This document shows positions 1 to 8,698 of a DNA stretch of 64,000 nt, piece by piece. The notes under the pieces were generated by a model. It made no database searches, was not told the origin of the DNA, and worked only from the letters and a program-made list of their open reading frames with translations. The number at the start of each line of letters is the position of its first letter. Position 1 is the stretch's first letter. A program made the position numbers and the translations under genes. The stretch spans positions 5,065,001-5,129,000 of the forward strand of contig NZ_CP023694.1 of assembly GCF_008705135.1 (NCBI RefSeq), in the 5' to 3' direction. Source of the DNA: Streptomyces coeruleorubidus (GTDB lineage Bacteria; Actinomycetota; Actinomycetes; Streptomycetales; Streptomycetaceae).

Positions 1-180
1 CTGGGGATAAGCGTGCGGACGTGCCGGGCGCACATCGCCCGGCTGTCGGAGACGCTGGGGGCGGCGAGCCGCACGCAGTTGGGTGTGCGGATCGCCCAGG
101 TGGGCCTGGACGGTCCCCCGCGGCCGGCTGCCTCCCCTACCCTCAGCGTTCCTGGTCAAGAATCCCGGACTGCCCGATGA
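1..180 (+). CDS. LuxR-type HTH regulator, C-terminal fragment
   Basis: The frame is open from the window edge to a TGA at 178-180, so only the last 59 codons are present. The segment contains the recognition-helix part of a LuxR/NarL-type HTH (residues VRTCRAHIARL), almost the same as the matching part of the two minus-strand regulators that follow. A different tail of about 25 residues follows the HTH. The gene runs convergently into its paralogue and the two coding ends overlap by 38 bp. By homology it should bind DNA as the third member of this regulator cluster; the sensing part lies outside the window. Confidence 0.75.
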   Translation: MGISVRTCRAHIARLSETLGAASRTQLGVRIAQVGLDGPPRPAASPTLSVPGQESRTAR

Positions 181-1132
181 GGTAGCCCAGTTGGGCCCTG
201 CTCCGGCTGCCCAGCGTCGCGGCGAGCTTGGCGATGTGGACGCGGGCCGTGCGGATGTTCATGCCGAGCCGGTCGGCGATGACGGCGTCGGTGTGGCCTT
301 CGGTGAGGAGGGCGGCTATGGCGCGTTGGCGGGGCGTGATGCCGTTGTGGGAGGGCTGAGGGGCGGCTTCGGGGAATACCGGGGTGGCAAGGCGCCAGAA
401 GCGGTCGAAGGTGGTGGACAGGTATCCGACGATGGCCGGGTGGCGTATCTCCAGCGCGAGGTCGCCGTTGCCGTCGGCGGGGAGGAAGGCGACGACCCGG
501 TCGACGATGATGAGCCGGTCGGTGAGCTCGTCCAGGGCGCGCGCCTCGATGTCGCCCCTCAGCCGTTCCTGGTGCGCGACGGTCAAGGGGGAGTGGCGGA
601 GGGTGTGCTGGTAGAGGGTGCGGATGCGGCCGCCGCGGTCCAGCAGAGCCTGGTCGCGGTCCGTGGCGACGGCATAGGCCGCCTCGACCCGTTGCCTGGT
701 GAGCTTGGTGCGCGGCTGGATGGTGAGCAGCTCCAGGGAGGCGTCCGCCATGGCCTCGGTGATGGCCTTGTTGATCCGCTCCTTCCCGTTGAGGAGCGTG
801 AGCGTCGGTGTGGTGGCCGCAGCCGCGCGATGCCCTTCGAGAGCCATGAGCGGCTCGAATGTCTCGGCCAGCCGTTCCTCCCGCCGTCGTTCGCGCGCGA
901 TCCGTTCCCCGGAGGTCCGCAGCAGCCGGTGGAGAGCGACGGCCGGCGCCACGGGCTCGAGCCGGTCGAGGTCGTCGACGGCGGGGTGCAGCAAACCGAA
1001 GTCCGTCAGGCAGGGCGCGGCGGGGACCGCGTCGGCGGGTACGTGCCCTTCGCGCAGGGCCCGTTCGTACAGCTCCGTCCTGGCACGGCACAGTTCTTCC
1101 GCGTCGTGCATGGGGTGTGGCGCCGACGTCAC
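143..1132 (-). CDS. LuxR-HTH regulator with PLD-like (TrmB-type) middle domain
   Basis: A 329-residue protein with three parts: an N-terminal region with the APCL...GLL hallmark of a large streptomycete regulator family, a middle region (about 100-250) of the type annotated as TrmB/phospholipase-D-like sensor, and a C-terminal LuxR HTH (about 270-325, GMNIRTARVHIAKL). I chose the GTG at 1132 because a GAGGAGG ribosome site lies 8 nt upstream, inside the 17-bp gap behind the upstream paralogue; the ATG at 1111 is the alternative. It is co-transcribed with the next regulator and about half identical to it by eye. It probably controls the adjacent peptide unit, but no ligand is known. Confidence 0.85.
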   Translation of the reverse strand: MTSAPHPMHDAEELCRARTELYERALREGHVPADAVPAAPCLTDFGLLHPAVDDLDRLEPVAPAVALHRLLRTSGERIARERRREERLAETFEPLMALEGHRAAAATTPTLTLLNGKERINKAITEAMADASLELLTIQPRTKLTRQRVEAAYAVATDRDQALLDRGGRIRTLYQHTLRHSPLTVAHQERLRGDIEARALDELTDRLIIVDRVVAFLPADGNGDLALEIRHPAIVGYLSTTFDRFWRLATPVFPEAAPQPSHNGITPRQRAIAALLTEGHTDAVIADRLGMNIRTARVHIAKLAATLGSRSRAQLGYLIGQSGILDQER

Positions 1133-1149
1133 TCGGGACTTCCTCCTCT

Positions 1150-2094
1150 TCAGTGGTCCTGCTGCAGGATCCCCGACTGCGCTATGAGGTATCCGAGTTG
1201 GGCTCGGCTGCCACTGCCCAGGGCCGACGCCAGCTTGGCGATGTGAGCACGGCAGGTGCGGACGTTCATGCCGAGGCGGCGTGCGATGGCCTCGTCGACG
1301 TGGCCCTCGACCAGAAGCTTGGCTATGGAGTGCTGGACGTCCGTGATACCGCCGGTGGCCGCTTCGTACGGCGTGCCGGTGCTCAGTGGGACCGCGCGGT
1401 CCCAGAGGTATTCGAAAAGCTTGATCAGGTAGCGGACCAGGCCGGGGTGGCGCAGTTCCAGGGCGACCTGCTGGTCGTCCCGGGCGGGGATGAAGGCGAC
1501 GGTTTGGTCGCAGATGATCAAACGTTCCACCAGCTCGTCTATGGTGCGGTACTCCGCCTTGCCGTCGGAGAGCCTGGCCGCGTAGGCCAGTTGCTCCGGG
1601 TTGTAACGGGCGGTGTGCTGGTACACCGTACGGATTCGCACGCCCCGTTCGATGAGTGGCTTGTCGCGTTCCAGCCCTCTCAGGAGGCTGCGTTCGGACA
1701 TGCGGTCGCTCGGCTGGAGGGTGAGGACCTCGGTCCGGCACTGGACTGTGGCCATGTTGAGTGCGGCGTTGATACGTTCACCACCTTCCAGCACGGTGAT
1801 GGAGTCACTTACCGTTGCGATCTGGGTGCCCAGGGCCATGAACGGCTGAAAGGTCTCCGCGAGGTCGACGGCCAGGCGCCTGCGCTCGGCGATCTCGTGT
1901 TCCAGGGGGTTGAGTTGCCGGGAAAGGGCGACGACCGGGGCCACGGGGCGCAGCCAGTCGGGATCGTCCGGATCGGGGTGGAGCAGGGCGAACTCCATCA
2001 GGCAGGGGGCCGGTTCCACGTCTGCGCGTGCGATGCGTCCGGTGCGCAGAGCGGTGGCGTACAAGCGTCCGCCCTCCTCGCACCACTCGGTCAT
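1150..2094 (-). CDS. LuxR-HTH regulator with PLD-like (TrmB-type) middle domain
   Basis: A 314-residue paralogue of the downstream regulator with the same architecture: the N-terminal APCL...ALLHPDPDDP segment, a middle sensor-like region containing the IRTVYQHTARY and DELVERLIICDQ motifs shared with its neighbour, and a C-terminal LuxR HTH with GMNVRTCRAHIAKL. The ATG at 2094 aligns with the neighbour, but its SD (AAAGGGA, about 12 nt away) is poorly placed, so a start up to 2139 (TTG, leaderless or after GGGTGGAG) is possible. It is transcribed divergently from the peptide gene at 2247 and heads the regulator pair. The tandem arrangement suggests duplication and divergence on related signals. 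Confidence 0.83.
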   Translation of the reverse strand: MTEWCEEGGRLYATALRTGRIARADVEPAPCLMEFALLHPDPDDPDWLRPVAPVVALSRQLNPLEHEIAERRRLAVDLAETFQPFMALGTQIATVSDSITVLEGGERINAALNMATVQCRTEVLTLQPSDRMSERSLLRGLERDKPLIERGVRIRTVYQHTARYNPEQLAYAARLSDGKAEYRTIDELVERLIICDQTVAFIPARDDQQVALELRHPGLVRYLIKLFEYLWDRAVPLSTGTPYEAATGGITDVQHSIAKLLVEGHVDEAIARRLGMNVRTCRAHIAKLASALGSGSRAQLGYLIAQSGILQQDH

Positions 2095-2246
2095 CGCATG
2101 GGGATGTGTCCCTTTTGCTCGATCTGTGGTCAAATCTCCACCCCCCAGGGTCCTGAACATGCAGGAACATGATGCATCGATTGTGTGGCCATGACGTGCC
2201 CGAATGAGCCATCGTCGTACTCGACGGGGGAAAAGGGGACCTTCAA
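2095..2246. promoter_or_regulatory. Divergent control region of regulators and peptide unit
   Basis: This 152-bp region separates the regulator pair (minus) from the peptide gene (plus). It contains GAACATG twice as a direct repeat exactly 10 bp apart (2155-2161 and 2165-2171) and the palindrome GATGCATC (2171-2178). Their helical phasing and divergent position make them reasonable candidate sites for the LuxR proteins. The AAAAGGGG element before 2247 is the peptide gene ribosome site. Confidence 0.4.
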
Positions 2247-2459
2247 GTGAGGACGAAGCCGACTATGCGGAACAGAATGCTTCGCTCGGTGCTTGTCGCC
2301 GCCTTCTCCGTCGTTGTAACCCTCGGCGCGCTGAGTGGCTTCTCCGATGAGAAGGGCGATGTTCGGGCGAACACCAGTTGGCCGGCGGTGGCTCAGACCA
2401 GCTACGGCGTGAACAACACCAGCTGGCCGAGTTCCGCGACAGCGGGATCCGGGAGCTGA
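2247..2459 (+). CDS. Small exported peptide with two NTSWP motifs
   Basis: A 70-residue product with an Arg/Lys-rich start, a hydrophobic segment at about residues 15-31 and a short polar tail, the pattern of a Sec signal or a single N-terminal membrane anchor. The exported part repeats NTSWP at 42-46 and 57-61, with Gln-Thr-Ser-Tyr between, and ends in Ser/Gly/Ala residues. There are no cysteines. The GTG start has AAAGGGG about 8 nt upstream. The next gene starts 2 nt after the stop, so the two are translationally coupled. I do not recognise a characterised family. Its position beside paralogous regulators suggests a signal or matured peptide, which is an inference. Confidence 0.65.
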   Translation: MRTKPTMRNRMLRSVLVAAFSVVVTLGALSGFSDEKGDVRANTSWPAVAQTSYGVNNTSWPSSATAGSGS

Positions 2460-2461
2460 CC

Positions 2462-2797
2462 GTGACCACTCCACCCGACGACCGCTCCTTCCGCCGCGAA
2501 ATGGCCACCGCCTACCGCTCCGGCTGGCACTTCATCGACCTGGTCACCGCCATCCCCCACAGCGGCGACTCGTTGATGGTGACTGTTTTCGGCGAGCCGG
2601 TGGTCGTCACGCGGGACGAGGACGAGGACGTACGGGCTTACCGGTGTCTGCGGCGGCCTCGGGGGGCGCCGCAGCCCGTGCGGTGTGCCGTACGGTACGG
2701 AATGATCTTTGTGAACCTGGACCAAAGGGACCACGAGCAGGTGGAGGCCGACTCTCCTGCCCCGAGGACCATCTCTGCCACCCCCCGCAGTGCCTGA
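2462..2797 (+). CDS. Short Rieske-like protein lacking the His ligands
   Basis: A 111-residue product starting with a GTG 2 nt after the peptide gene; CGGGAG lies 8 nt upstream. Residues 18-60 (GWHFIDL, IPHSGD, FGEPVVVTRDEDEDVRAY) match the entry strands of Rieske domains of ring-hydroxylating oxygenases, and YGMIFVNLD (79-87) matches the strand after the cluster. Where C-x-H and C-x2-H should stand, it has C62-x-R64 and C75-x2-R78 with a short 10-residue interval. It therefore probably cannot bind a normal [2Fe-2S] Rieske cluster. It also lacks a catalytic iron domain. It may be a binding or maturation partner of the peptide; a decaying pseudogene is the alternative. Confidence 0.6.
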   Translation: MTTPPDDRSFRREMATAYRSGWHFIDLVTAIPHSGDSLMVTVFGEPVVVTRDEDEDVRAYRCLRRPRGAPQPVRCAVRYGMIFVNLDQRDHEQVEADSPAPRTISATPRSA

Positions 2798-2840
2798 CGC
2801 GATTCCCCCGTCGTAACAGATCGCTCAGGTGCTTCCCCCC

Positions 2841-2881
2841 GCAGCGGCGTCACCGTGACCTGAACACGGTGACGCCGCTGC
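2841..2881 (+). terminator. Strong hairpin terminator of the peptide unit
   Basis: A perfect 17-bp stem (2841-2857 with 2865-2881) closes a 7-nt loop 43 bp behind the Rieske-like gene and is followed by a short T-rich stretch. It also faces the end of the convergent PPOX gene and could serve both strands. Confidence 0.85.
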
Positions 2882-2988
2882 AGTTTCTGGCGACATTTCC
2901 GGTTATCACCGCAGTCACGCAGTGGCCGGATCCAGTCGATCACCGGTGTGGATTTTCACTTCGGTCAACCTCGGCATCAGCCGCGGCA

Positions 2989-3405
2989 TCAACCCCGCCC
3001 CATCGCTCGGGTCAGCTCGATCTCGATCACCACGCGTGCGGGATTCGGCGAGGGGGTCCGTCCGTAGCGCTCGGCGTAGCGGCGTACCGCCTCCGCGACC
3101 CGGTCCGGCTCGGTGCGGACGAAGGCCCGGCCCTCCAGTGTCGCCCAGCGCCGGCCCTCCATCTGGCAGACGGCGACCGCCGCCCCCTGTTCCCCCGCGG
3201 CCAGCACGTGCCGCGCCTTGGCGCTCGCCTTGTTGGTGATTACCCGAGCGAGCCGGGCCGCGGGATCGTATGTGACCCCGACGGGTACCACGTGCGGAGT
3301 GCCGTCCGGGCGGGGAGTCGTCAGGGTGCACACGTGCCGTTCCCGCCAGAAGCTGAGGTACGGCTCGTCCGGAGCGCCGGGATCGACGGAGTACTTGGTC
3401 GCCAT
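2989..3405 (-). CDS. PPOX-family (F420/FMN-dependent) oxidoreductase
   Basis: A 138-residue single-domain protein of the pyridoxamine-phosphate-oxidase-like split-barrel family. The opening FWRERHVCTLTTPRPDGTPHVVPVG is the family signature, followed by a strand with cofactor contacts around ITNKASAKARHV and a C-terminal helix-strand ending in VVIEIEL. Members of this actinobacterial branch use deazaflavin F420 or FMN to reduce unsaturated substrates; the natural substrate here is unknown. The gene is divergent from clpB, sharing a 104-bp control region with the HAIR operator, so HspR could also influence it. Confidence 0.85.
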   Translation of the reverse strand: MATKYSVDPGAPDEPYLSFWRERHVCTLTTPRPDGTPHVVPVGVTYDPAARLARVITNKASAKARHVLAAGEQGAAVAVCQMEGRRWATLEGRAFVRTEPDRVAEAVRRYAERYGRTPSPNPARVVIEIELTRAMGRG

Positions 3406-3444
3406 GCCCCGGAACTTAACCCCTGCGCCCCTCCCCGAATGGTC

Positions 3445-3465
3445 CTTGAGTGGACTAGACTCAAC
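3445..3465. promoter_or_regulatory. HAIR inverted repeat (HspR operator)
   Basis: CTTGAGT, a 7-bp spacer, then ACTCAAC: one mismatch from the established HspR-associated inverted repeat consensus (CTTGAGT-N7-ACTCAAG) of actinobacteria. It is 45 bp before the clpB start. HspR, with DnaK as co-repressor in Streptomyces, blocks clpB transcription until heat shock. Confidence 0.92.
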
Positions 3466-3509
3466 TTTGTGTACGTCGTTCGGGTCAGTGCAAGGAGGAG
3501 AACGCGAAC

Positions 3510-6131
3510 GTGGACGCCGAGCTGACCAACCGGAGCCGGGACGCGATCAACGCGGCCAGCAACATGGCCGTCACGGAGGGGCACCCTGACCTCACCCCCG
3601 CCCATCTGCTTCTCGCGCTGCTCCAGGGACAGGACAACGAGAACATCACCGATCTGCTCGCCGCGGTCGACGCCGACCAGGCGGCCGTGCGCGCCGGAGC
3701 CGAGCGGGTGCTCGCCGGGCTGCCCAGTGTGACCGGATCCACCGTGGCGCCGCCCCAGCCCAACCGCGAGATGCTCGCCGTCGTCGCCGACGCGCAGGCC
3801 CGCGCCAAGGACCTGGGGGACGAGTACCTCTCCACGGAGCACCTCCTCATCGGCATCGCCGCGAAGGGCGGCGCGGCCGGCGAGGTGCTGTCCCAGCAGG
3901 GCGCCGACGCCAGGAAGCTCCAGGACGCCTTCCAGAAGACGCGGGGAGCGCGCCGGGTGACCACGGCCGACCCCGAGGGCCAGTACAAGGCCCTGGAGAA
4001 GTTCGGGACGGACTTCACCGCCGCCGCGCGGGAAGGGAAGCTCGATCCCGTCATCGGGCGGGACCAGGAGATCCGGCGCGTGGTGCAGGTGCTGTCCCGC
4101 CGTACGAAGAACAACCCCGTGCTCATCGGTGAGCCCGGGGTCGGCAAGACCGCCGTCGTCGAAGGGCTCGCCCAGCGGATCGTCAAGGGGGACGTGCCGG
4201 AGTCCCTGAAGGACAAGCGGCTCGTCGCGCTCGATCTGGGGGCCATGGTCGCCGGGGCCAAGTACCGGGGCGAGTTCGAGGAGCGGCTGAAGACCGTCCT
4301 CGCCGAGATCAAGGACTCCGACGGGCAGATCATCACCTTCATCGACGAGCTGCACACCGTCGTGGGGGCCGGTGCCGGCGGCGACTCCGCCATGGACGCC
4401 GGGAACATGCTGAAGCCCATGCTCGCGCGCGGTGAGCTGCGCATGGTGGGTGCCACGACCCTCGACGAGTACCGCGAGCGGATCGAGAAGGACGCGGCCC
4501 TGGAGCGGCGCTTCCAGCAGGTGCTGGTCGCCGAGCCGAGCGTCGAGGACTCCATCGCGATCCTGCGCGGCCTCAAGGGCCGCTACGAGGCCCACCACAA
4601 GGTGCAGATCGCCGACAGCGCGCTGGTCGCCGCCGCCGCCCTCTCCGACCGGTACATCACCTCCCGCTTCCTGCCCGACAAGGCCATCGACCTCGTCGAC
4701 GAGGCGGCCTCGCGGCTGCGGATGGAGATCGACTCGTCCCCTGTCGAGATCGACGAGCTCCAGCGCGCCGTCGACCGGCTGAAGATGGAGGAGCTGGCGA
4801 TCGGCAAGGAGACCGACGCGGCCTCCCGCGAGCGTCTGGAGAAGCTGCGCCGCGACCTCGCCGACAAGGAGGAGGAGCTGCGCGGCCTCACCGCCCGCTG
4901 GGAGAAGGAGAAGCAGTCCCTCAACCGCGTCGGTGAGCTGAAGGAACGCCTCGACGAACTGCGCGGCCAGGCCGAGCGCGCCCAGCGCGACGGCGACTTC
5001 GACACCGCCTCCAAGCTGCTCTACGGCGAGATCCCCGCCCTGGAGAAGGAGCTGGAGGCCGCCTCCGAGGCCGAGGAGGCGTTGACATCTTCCGCCTCCG
5101 GCGGGGGCTCCAAGGACACCATGGTCAAGGAGGAGGTCGGCGCCGACGACATCGCCGACGTCGTCGCCTCCTGGACCGGGATCCCCGCCGGGCGGCTGCT
5201 GGAGGGCGAGACGCAGAAGCTGCTGCGCATGGAGGACGAGCTGGGCAAGCGGCTCATCGGCCAGACGGAGGCCGTGCGGGCGGTCAGCGATGCCGTACGG
5301 CGGTCCCGCGCCGGAATCTCCGACCCCGACCGCCCCACCGGCTCCTTCCTCTTCCTCGGGCCGACCGGTGTCGGCAAGACGGAACTGGCCAAGGCCCTCG
5401 CCGACTTCCTCTTCGACGACGAGCGGGCGATGGTCCGCATCGACATGTCGGAGTACAGCGAGAAGCACAGCGTGGCCCGGCTGGTCGGTGCCCCGCCCGG
5501 ATACGTCGGTTACGAGGAAGGCGGCCAGCTCACGGAGGCGGTGCGCCGCCGTCCGTACTCCGTCGTCCTGCTGGACGAGGTGGAGAAGGCCCACCCCGAG
5601 GTCTTCGACATCCTGCTCCAGGTGCTCGACGACGGGCGTCTCACGGACGGGCAGGGCCGCACGGTCGACTTCCGCAACACCATCCTCGTGCTGACGTCGA
5701 ACCTGGGCAGCCAGTTCCTGGTCGACCCGCTCACCAGTGAGGCGGAGAAGAAGGAACAGGTCCTGGAGGTGGTGCGGACCTCCTTCAAGCCGGAGTTCCT
5801 CAACCGCCTGGACGACCTGGTCGTCTTCGCCGCCCTGACCAAGCCCGAGCTGGAGCGCATCGCCAAGCTCCAGATCGAGCGCCTGGCCAAGCGCCTCGCC
5901 GAGCGGCGCCTCGCCCTGGACGTCGCGCCCGAGGCCCTGGCCTGGCTCGCGGAGGAGGGCATGGACCCGGCGTACGGCGCCCGCCCGCTGCGCCGCCTCG
6001 TCCAGACAGCCATCGGCGACCGCCTCGCCAAGGAGATCCTCTCCGGCGAGATCAAGGACGGCGACACGGTCCGCGTCGACCGCATCGGCGACGAACTGCT
6101 GGTGGGACCGGCTACGGGCAAGACGCTGTAG
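3510..6131 (+). CDS. clpB: ATP-dependent disaggregase ClpB
   Basis: An 873-residue Hsp100 protein of normal ClpB length. It has an N-terminal repeat domain (1-145), first AAA+ module with Walker A GEPGVGKT at about 207 and Walker B FIDELH, the coiled-coil middle domain (about 400-530) that separates ClpB from ClpA/C, and a second AAA+ module with GPTGVGKT at about 617 and a C-terminal D2 small domain. It threads aggregated proteins through its hexameric pore and works with DnaK/DnaJ/GrpE. The GTG start follows AAGGAGG at a good distance. The HAIR element upstream indicates HspR repression and heat-shock induction. Confidence 0.98.
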   Translation: MDAELTNRSRDAINAASNMAVTEGHPDLTPAHLLLALLQGQDNENITDLLAAVDADQAAVRAGAERVLAGLPSVTGSTVAPPQPNREMLAVVADAQARAKDLGDEYLSTEHLLIGIAAKGGAAGEVLSQQGADARKLQDAFQKTRGARRVTTADPEGQYKALEKFGTDFTAAAREGKLDPVIGRDQEIRRVVQVLSRRTKNNPVLIGEPGVGKTAVVEGLAQRIVKGDVPESLKDKRLVALDLGAMVAGAKYRGEFEERLKTVLAEIKDSDGQIITFIDELHTVVGAGAGGDSAMDAGNMLKPMLARGELRMVGATTLDEYRERIEKDAALERRFQQVLVAEPSVEDSIAILRGLKGRYEAHHKVQIADSALVAAAALSDRYITSRFLPDKAIDLVDEAASRLRMEIDSSPVEIDELQRAVDRLKMEELAIGKETDAASRERLEKLRRDLADKEEELRGLTARWEKEKQSLNRVGELKERLDELRGQAERAQRDGDFDTASKLLYGEIPALEKELEAASEAEEALTSSASGGGSKDTMVKEEVGADDIADVVASWTGIPAGRLLEGETQKLLRMEDELGKRLIGQTEAVRAVSDAVRRSRAGISDPDRPTGSFLFLGPTGVGKTELAKALADFLFDDERAMVRIDMSEYSEKHSVARLVGAPPGYVGYEEGGQLTEAVRRRPYSVVLLDEVEKAHPEVFDILLQVLDDGRLTDGQGRTVDFRNTILVLTSNLGSQFLVDPLTSEAEKKEQVLEVVRTSFKPEFLNRLDDLVVFAALTKPELERIAKLQIERLAKRLAERRLALDVAPEALAWLAEEGMDPAYGARPLRRLVQTAIGDRLAKEILSGEIKDGDTVRVDRIGDELLVGPATGKTL

Positions 6132-6135
6132 GACC

Positions 6136-6609
6136 TCACATGGTGAACGCCGAGAAGCGCATCCGCGCCGTCTCGGCGTTCACGTACTCCACCCGCACCT
6201 GCACCACGTGTGCCCCGGCCGTGGCGGGCAGGCCGTCCTCGTGGCTCACGTCGAGACAGAGAGCCCCGCAGGAGGCGTCCGAGCGGGCCTCGGGCGCCTT
6301 CGGATACGTCTCGCGCAGCCAGTCGCGCACGTCCTCGCGCGGCATCCGCAGCACCGCCGTGTACGCGGTGTCGATGCCCTGCTGCATGGTGCAGTCCCCG
6401 ACGTGGGCGTTCACCGGAGGCGAGGCACCGCCGAAGGCCAGCGCCTCGGCGCAGGGCACCTTCTCCAGGGCCCGCGCGCGTGGGTCCCCCTCGTCCGACA
6501 GGGCCCACACGAAGAGGCCGGCGGTCAGGAACCCGAGGACGAGCACCGGCACGGCCAGGACGGGCAGGATCAGCCGCCACCGCGTGTAACCCCTGCCCGG
6601 TTCCGCCAT
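6136..6609 (-). CDS. Membrane-anchored hypothetical protein
   Basis: A 157-residue protein with a charged start, one hydrophobic helix (about 12-36) and an outer domain. That domain contains four cysteines (in VPCAEAL, GDCTMQ, SCGALCLD), which could form two disulphides outside the membrane. It ends 4 bp from clpB and converges on it, leaving no room for a separate terminator. I do not recognise a family and assign no function; the composition is typical of streptomycete surface proteins. Confidence 0.75.
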   Translation of the reverse strand: MAEPGRGYTRWRLILPVLAVPVLVLGFLTAGLFVWALSDEGDPRARALEKVPCAEALAFGGASPPVNAHVGDCTMQQGIDTAYTAVLRMPREDVRDWLRETYPKAPEARSDASCGALCLDVSHEDGLPATAGAHVVQVRVEYVNAETARMRFSAFTM

Positions 6610-6771
6610 CGCAGCCCCCTCCGCCCGTCATTCAGGAGGACGGCGTGCGGCACCTGGAGGTTGCGGTTGACCGGATCGTGTCAGCCATGGGCTTAGCGGG
6701 GTAGTCGGGGCTTGCCACCCCCCTCCCCGCATGGGGGAGGATGGCGGGATCCGTACGAAGGGAAAATCACG

Positions 6772-7299
6772 GTGACCATCGACCCGTCCTCGATTCCGAA
6801 CTTCGGGGGCCAGCCCGAGCCGCAGCCGTCAGGTCCGGCGGGCCCCGTCGTCCCGGATCAGGACCTCGTGAAGCAGCTCCTCGACCAGATGGAGCTCAAG
6901 TACGTCGTCGACGACGAGGGAGACCTCGCGGCGCCGTGGGAGCAGTTCCGCACCTACTTCATGTTCCGGGGTGAGGGAGACCAGCAGGTCTTCTCCGTGC
7001 GGACGTTCTACGACCGGCCTCACGAGATCGAGGCCAAGCCGCAGATCCTGGAGTCCATCGACGACTGGAACCGCCGCACCCTGTGGCCCAAGGTCTACAG
7101 CCACACCCACGACGACGGCACGGTCCGCCTGATCGGCGAGGCCCAGATGCTGATCGGCATGGGCGTGAGCCTGGAGCACTTCGTCTCCTCGACGGTCAGC
7201 TGGGTGCGGGCCGCGATCGAGTTCGACAAGTGGCTCATCGAGCAGCTCGGTCTCGAGGAGGAGATCAACGAGGCGGAGAAGCCCGAGGACGAGGAGTAG
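6772..7299 (+). CDS. YbjN-domain protein
   Basis: A 175-residue soluble protein. I chose GTG 6772 because GAAGGGA lies 7-8 nt upstream; an in-frame upstream start at 6712 has no such site. The core (about 40-165) shows the YbjN pattern: a conserved FRG/Y-F strand, IEAKPQILESIDDWNRRTLWPKVY, and a C-terminal helix with hydrophobic and Trp positions. The tail is very acidic. YbjN proteins have a secretion-chaperone-like fold and are linked to stress and motility phenotypes in enterobacteria; in actinomycetes the role is unknown. It converges on the aminotransferase gene. Confidence 0.85.
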   Translation: MTIDPSSIPNFGGQPEPQPSGPAGPVVPDQDLVKQLLDQMELKYVVDDEGDLAAPWEQFRTYFMFRGEGDQQVFSVRTFYDRPHEIEAKPQILESIDDWNRRTLWPKVYSHTHDDGTVRLIGEAQMLIGMGVSLEHFVSSTVSWVRAAIEFDKWLIEQLGLEEEINEAEKPEDEE

Positions 7300-7330
7300 G
7301 CCCCAGCAGGCCCCGCCCCAGCGGCGCGTC

Positions 7331-7367
7331 GGCGCGTACGAGCAGAGAGGTACGTGCTGTACGCGCC
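7331..7367. terminator. Bidirectional hairpin terminator
   Basis: Arms 7331-7344 and 7355-7367 pair with one bulge (GGCGCGTAC opposite GTACGCGCC), and TTTT follows at 7375 on the plus strand. It sits between two convergent genes. Confidence 0.7.
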
Positions 7368-7377
7368 GTACGCCTTT

Positions 7378-8571
7378 TCAGGCCCCGCCGACGCCCTTCA
7401 GGCGGCGTACGGCCTCCTCCAGCACCCCCGTCCGCTTGCAGAACGCGAACCGTACGAACGGGGCGCCCTCCTCGCGGTGGTCGTAGAAGACCGCGTTGGG
7501 GATCGCGACGACACCGGCGCGTTCCGGCAGGGCGCGGCAGAAGGCGAAGCCGTCCGTCTCGCCCAGGGGGCGGATGTCGGTGGTGACGAAGTAGGTCCCC
7601 GACGGCCGGAAGACCCGGAAACCGGCCTCCTCCAGGCCCGCCGCCAGCAGGTTCCGCTTGACCAGCATGTCGTCCCGGAAGGCCGTGAAGTACGACTCGG
7701 GCAGCGCCAGGGCCTCCGCGACCGCGTACTGGAACGGCCCCGACGCCACGTACGTCAGGTACTGCTTCGCCGAGCGCACCGCCGTGACCAGCTCCGGCGC
7801 GGCCGTCACCCAGCCGACCTTCCAGCCGGTGAACGAGAACGTCTTGCCGGCCGACCCGATGGTGACCGTACGCTCGCGCATCCCCGGGAACGTCGCCAGC
7901 GGCACGTGCTCGGCGTCGTCGAAGACCAGGTGCTCGTACACCTCGTCCGTCACCACGAGCAGGTCCCGCTCCACCGCCAGCTCGGCGATCGCGGCCAGCT
8001 CCGCGCGGGTGAGGACCGTGCCGGTCGGGTTGTGCGGGGTGTTGATCAGCAGCAGCCGGGTGCGGTCGGTGACCGCGTCGCGCAGTTCGTCCAGGTCGAG
8101 ACGGAAGCTGTCCTCGTGCGGGCGGAGCGTGACCGGCACCCGCGTACCGCCCGCCATCGCGATGCACGCCGCGTACGAGTCGTAGTACGGCTCGAAGGCG
8201 ATCACCTCGTCACCCGGCTCCAGCAGGGCGAGCAGCGAGGCGGCGATGGCCTCCGTGGCGCCCGCGGTGACCAGGACCTCCCTGTCCGGGTCGTACGACA
8301 GCCCGTAGCGCCGCTGCTGGTGGGCGGCGACCGCGGTGCGCAGCTCGGGGACGCCGGGCCCCGGCGGGTACTGGTTGCCGAGGCCGTCCCGCAGCGCCCG
8401 CACGGCGGCCTCCCTGACCTCCTCGGGGCCGTCGGTGTCGGGGAAGCCCTGCCCGAGGTTGATGGCGCCGGTGCTCAGGGCCAGGGCCGACATCTCGGCG
8501 AAGATCGTCGTCCCGAACTCGGCGAGCCGGCGGTTGAGGAGGGGGCGCGCGCTGGAGGTCATGCGGGTCAT
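7378..8571 (-). CDS. Class I PLP aminotransferase, DapC-like
   Basis: A 397-residue fold-type I aminotransferase. Landmarks are LGQGFPD near residue 40, the aromatic/phosphate loop TAGATEAI (102-109), NTPHNPTGTV (178-186), VTDEVYEHL (207-215) and the Schiff-base lysine K243 in SAGKTFSFTGWKVGW. This subgroup in actinobacteria is usually annotated as N-succinyl-diaminopimelate (DapC) or kynurenine/glutamine aminotransferase; the motifs alone do not decide. It may start at M1 or at M4. It stands alone between convergent and divergent neighbours. A DapC role would link it to lysine and cell-wall synthesis with ask/asd further on. Confidence 0.88.
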   Translation of the reverse strand: MTRMTSSARPLLNRRLAEFGTTIFAEMSALALSTGAINLGQGFPDTDGPEEVREAAVRALRDGLGNQYPPGPGVPELRTAVAAHQQRRYGLSYDPDREVLVTAGATEAIAASLLALLEPGDEVIAFEPYYDSYAACIAMAGGTRVPVTLRPHEDSFRLDLDELRDAVTDRTRLLLINTPHNPTGTVLTRAELAAIAELAVERDLLVVTDEVYEHLVFDDAEHVPLATFPGMRERTVTIGSAGKTFSFTGWKVGWVTAAPELVTAVRSAKQYLTYVASGPFQYAVAEALALPESYFTAFRDDMLVKRNLLAAGLEEAGFRVFRPSGTYFVTTDIRPLGETDGFAFCRALPERAGVVAIPNAVFYDHREEGAPFVRFAFCKRTGVLEEAVRRLKGVGGA

Positions 8572-8698
8572 CCTCCGCCGAAGCTCTGGACTTCCTCAAC
8601 TCTGCTTTGGGGCGCGTCGGGGGCGGGCATCCCCTGTTCACGCAAGAGCGAGGCGCCCACGGGGGGCCGCTTCGGGGGAACGGAAGGAGGGTGGCGCC

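Noticed and set aside
3321-5594. A 757-codon open frame antisense to clpB
   Set aside because: It is a shadow of clpB caused by G+C bias; its Val/Leu/Gly-rich translation has no domain pattern, while clpB is complete.
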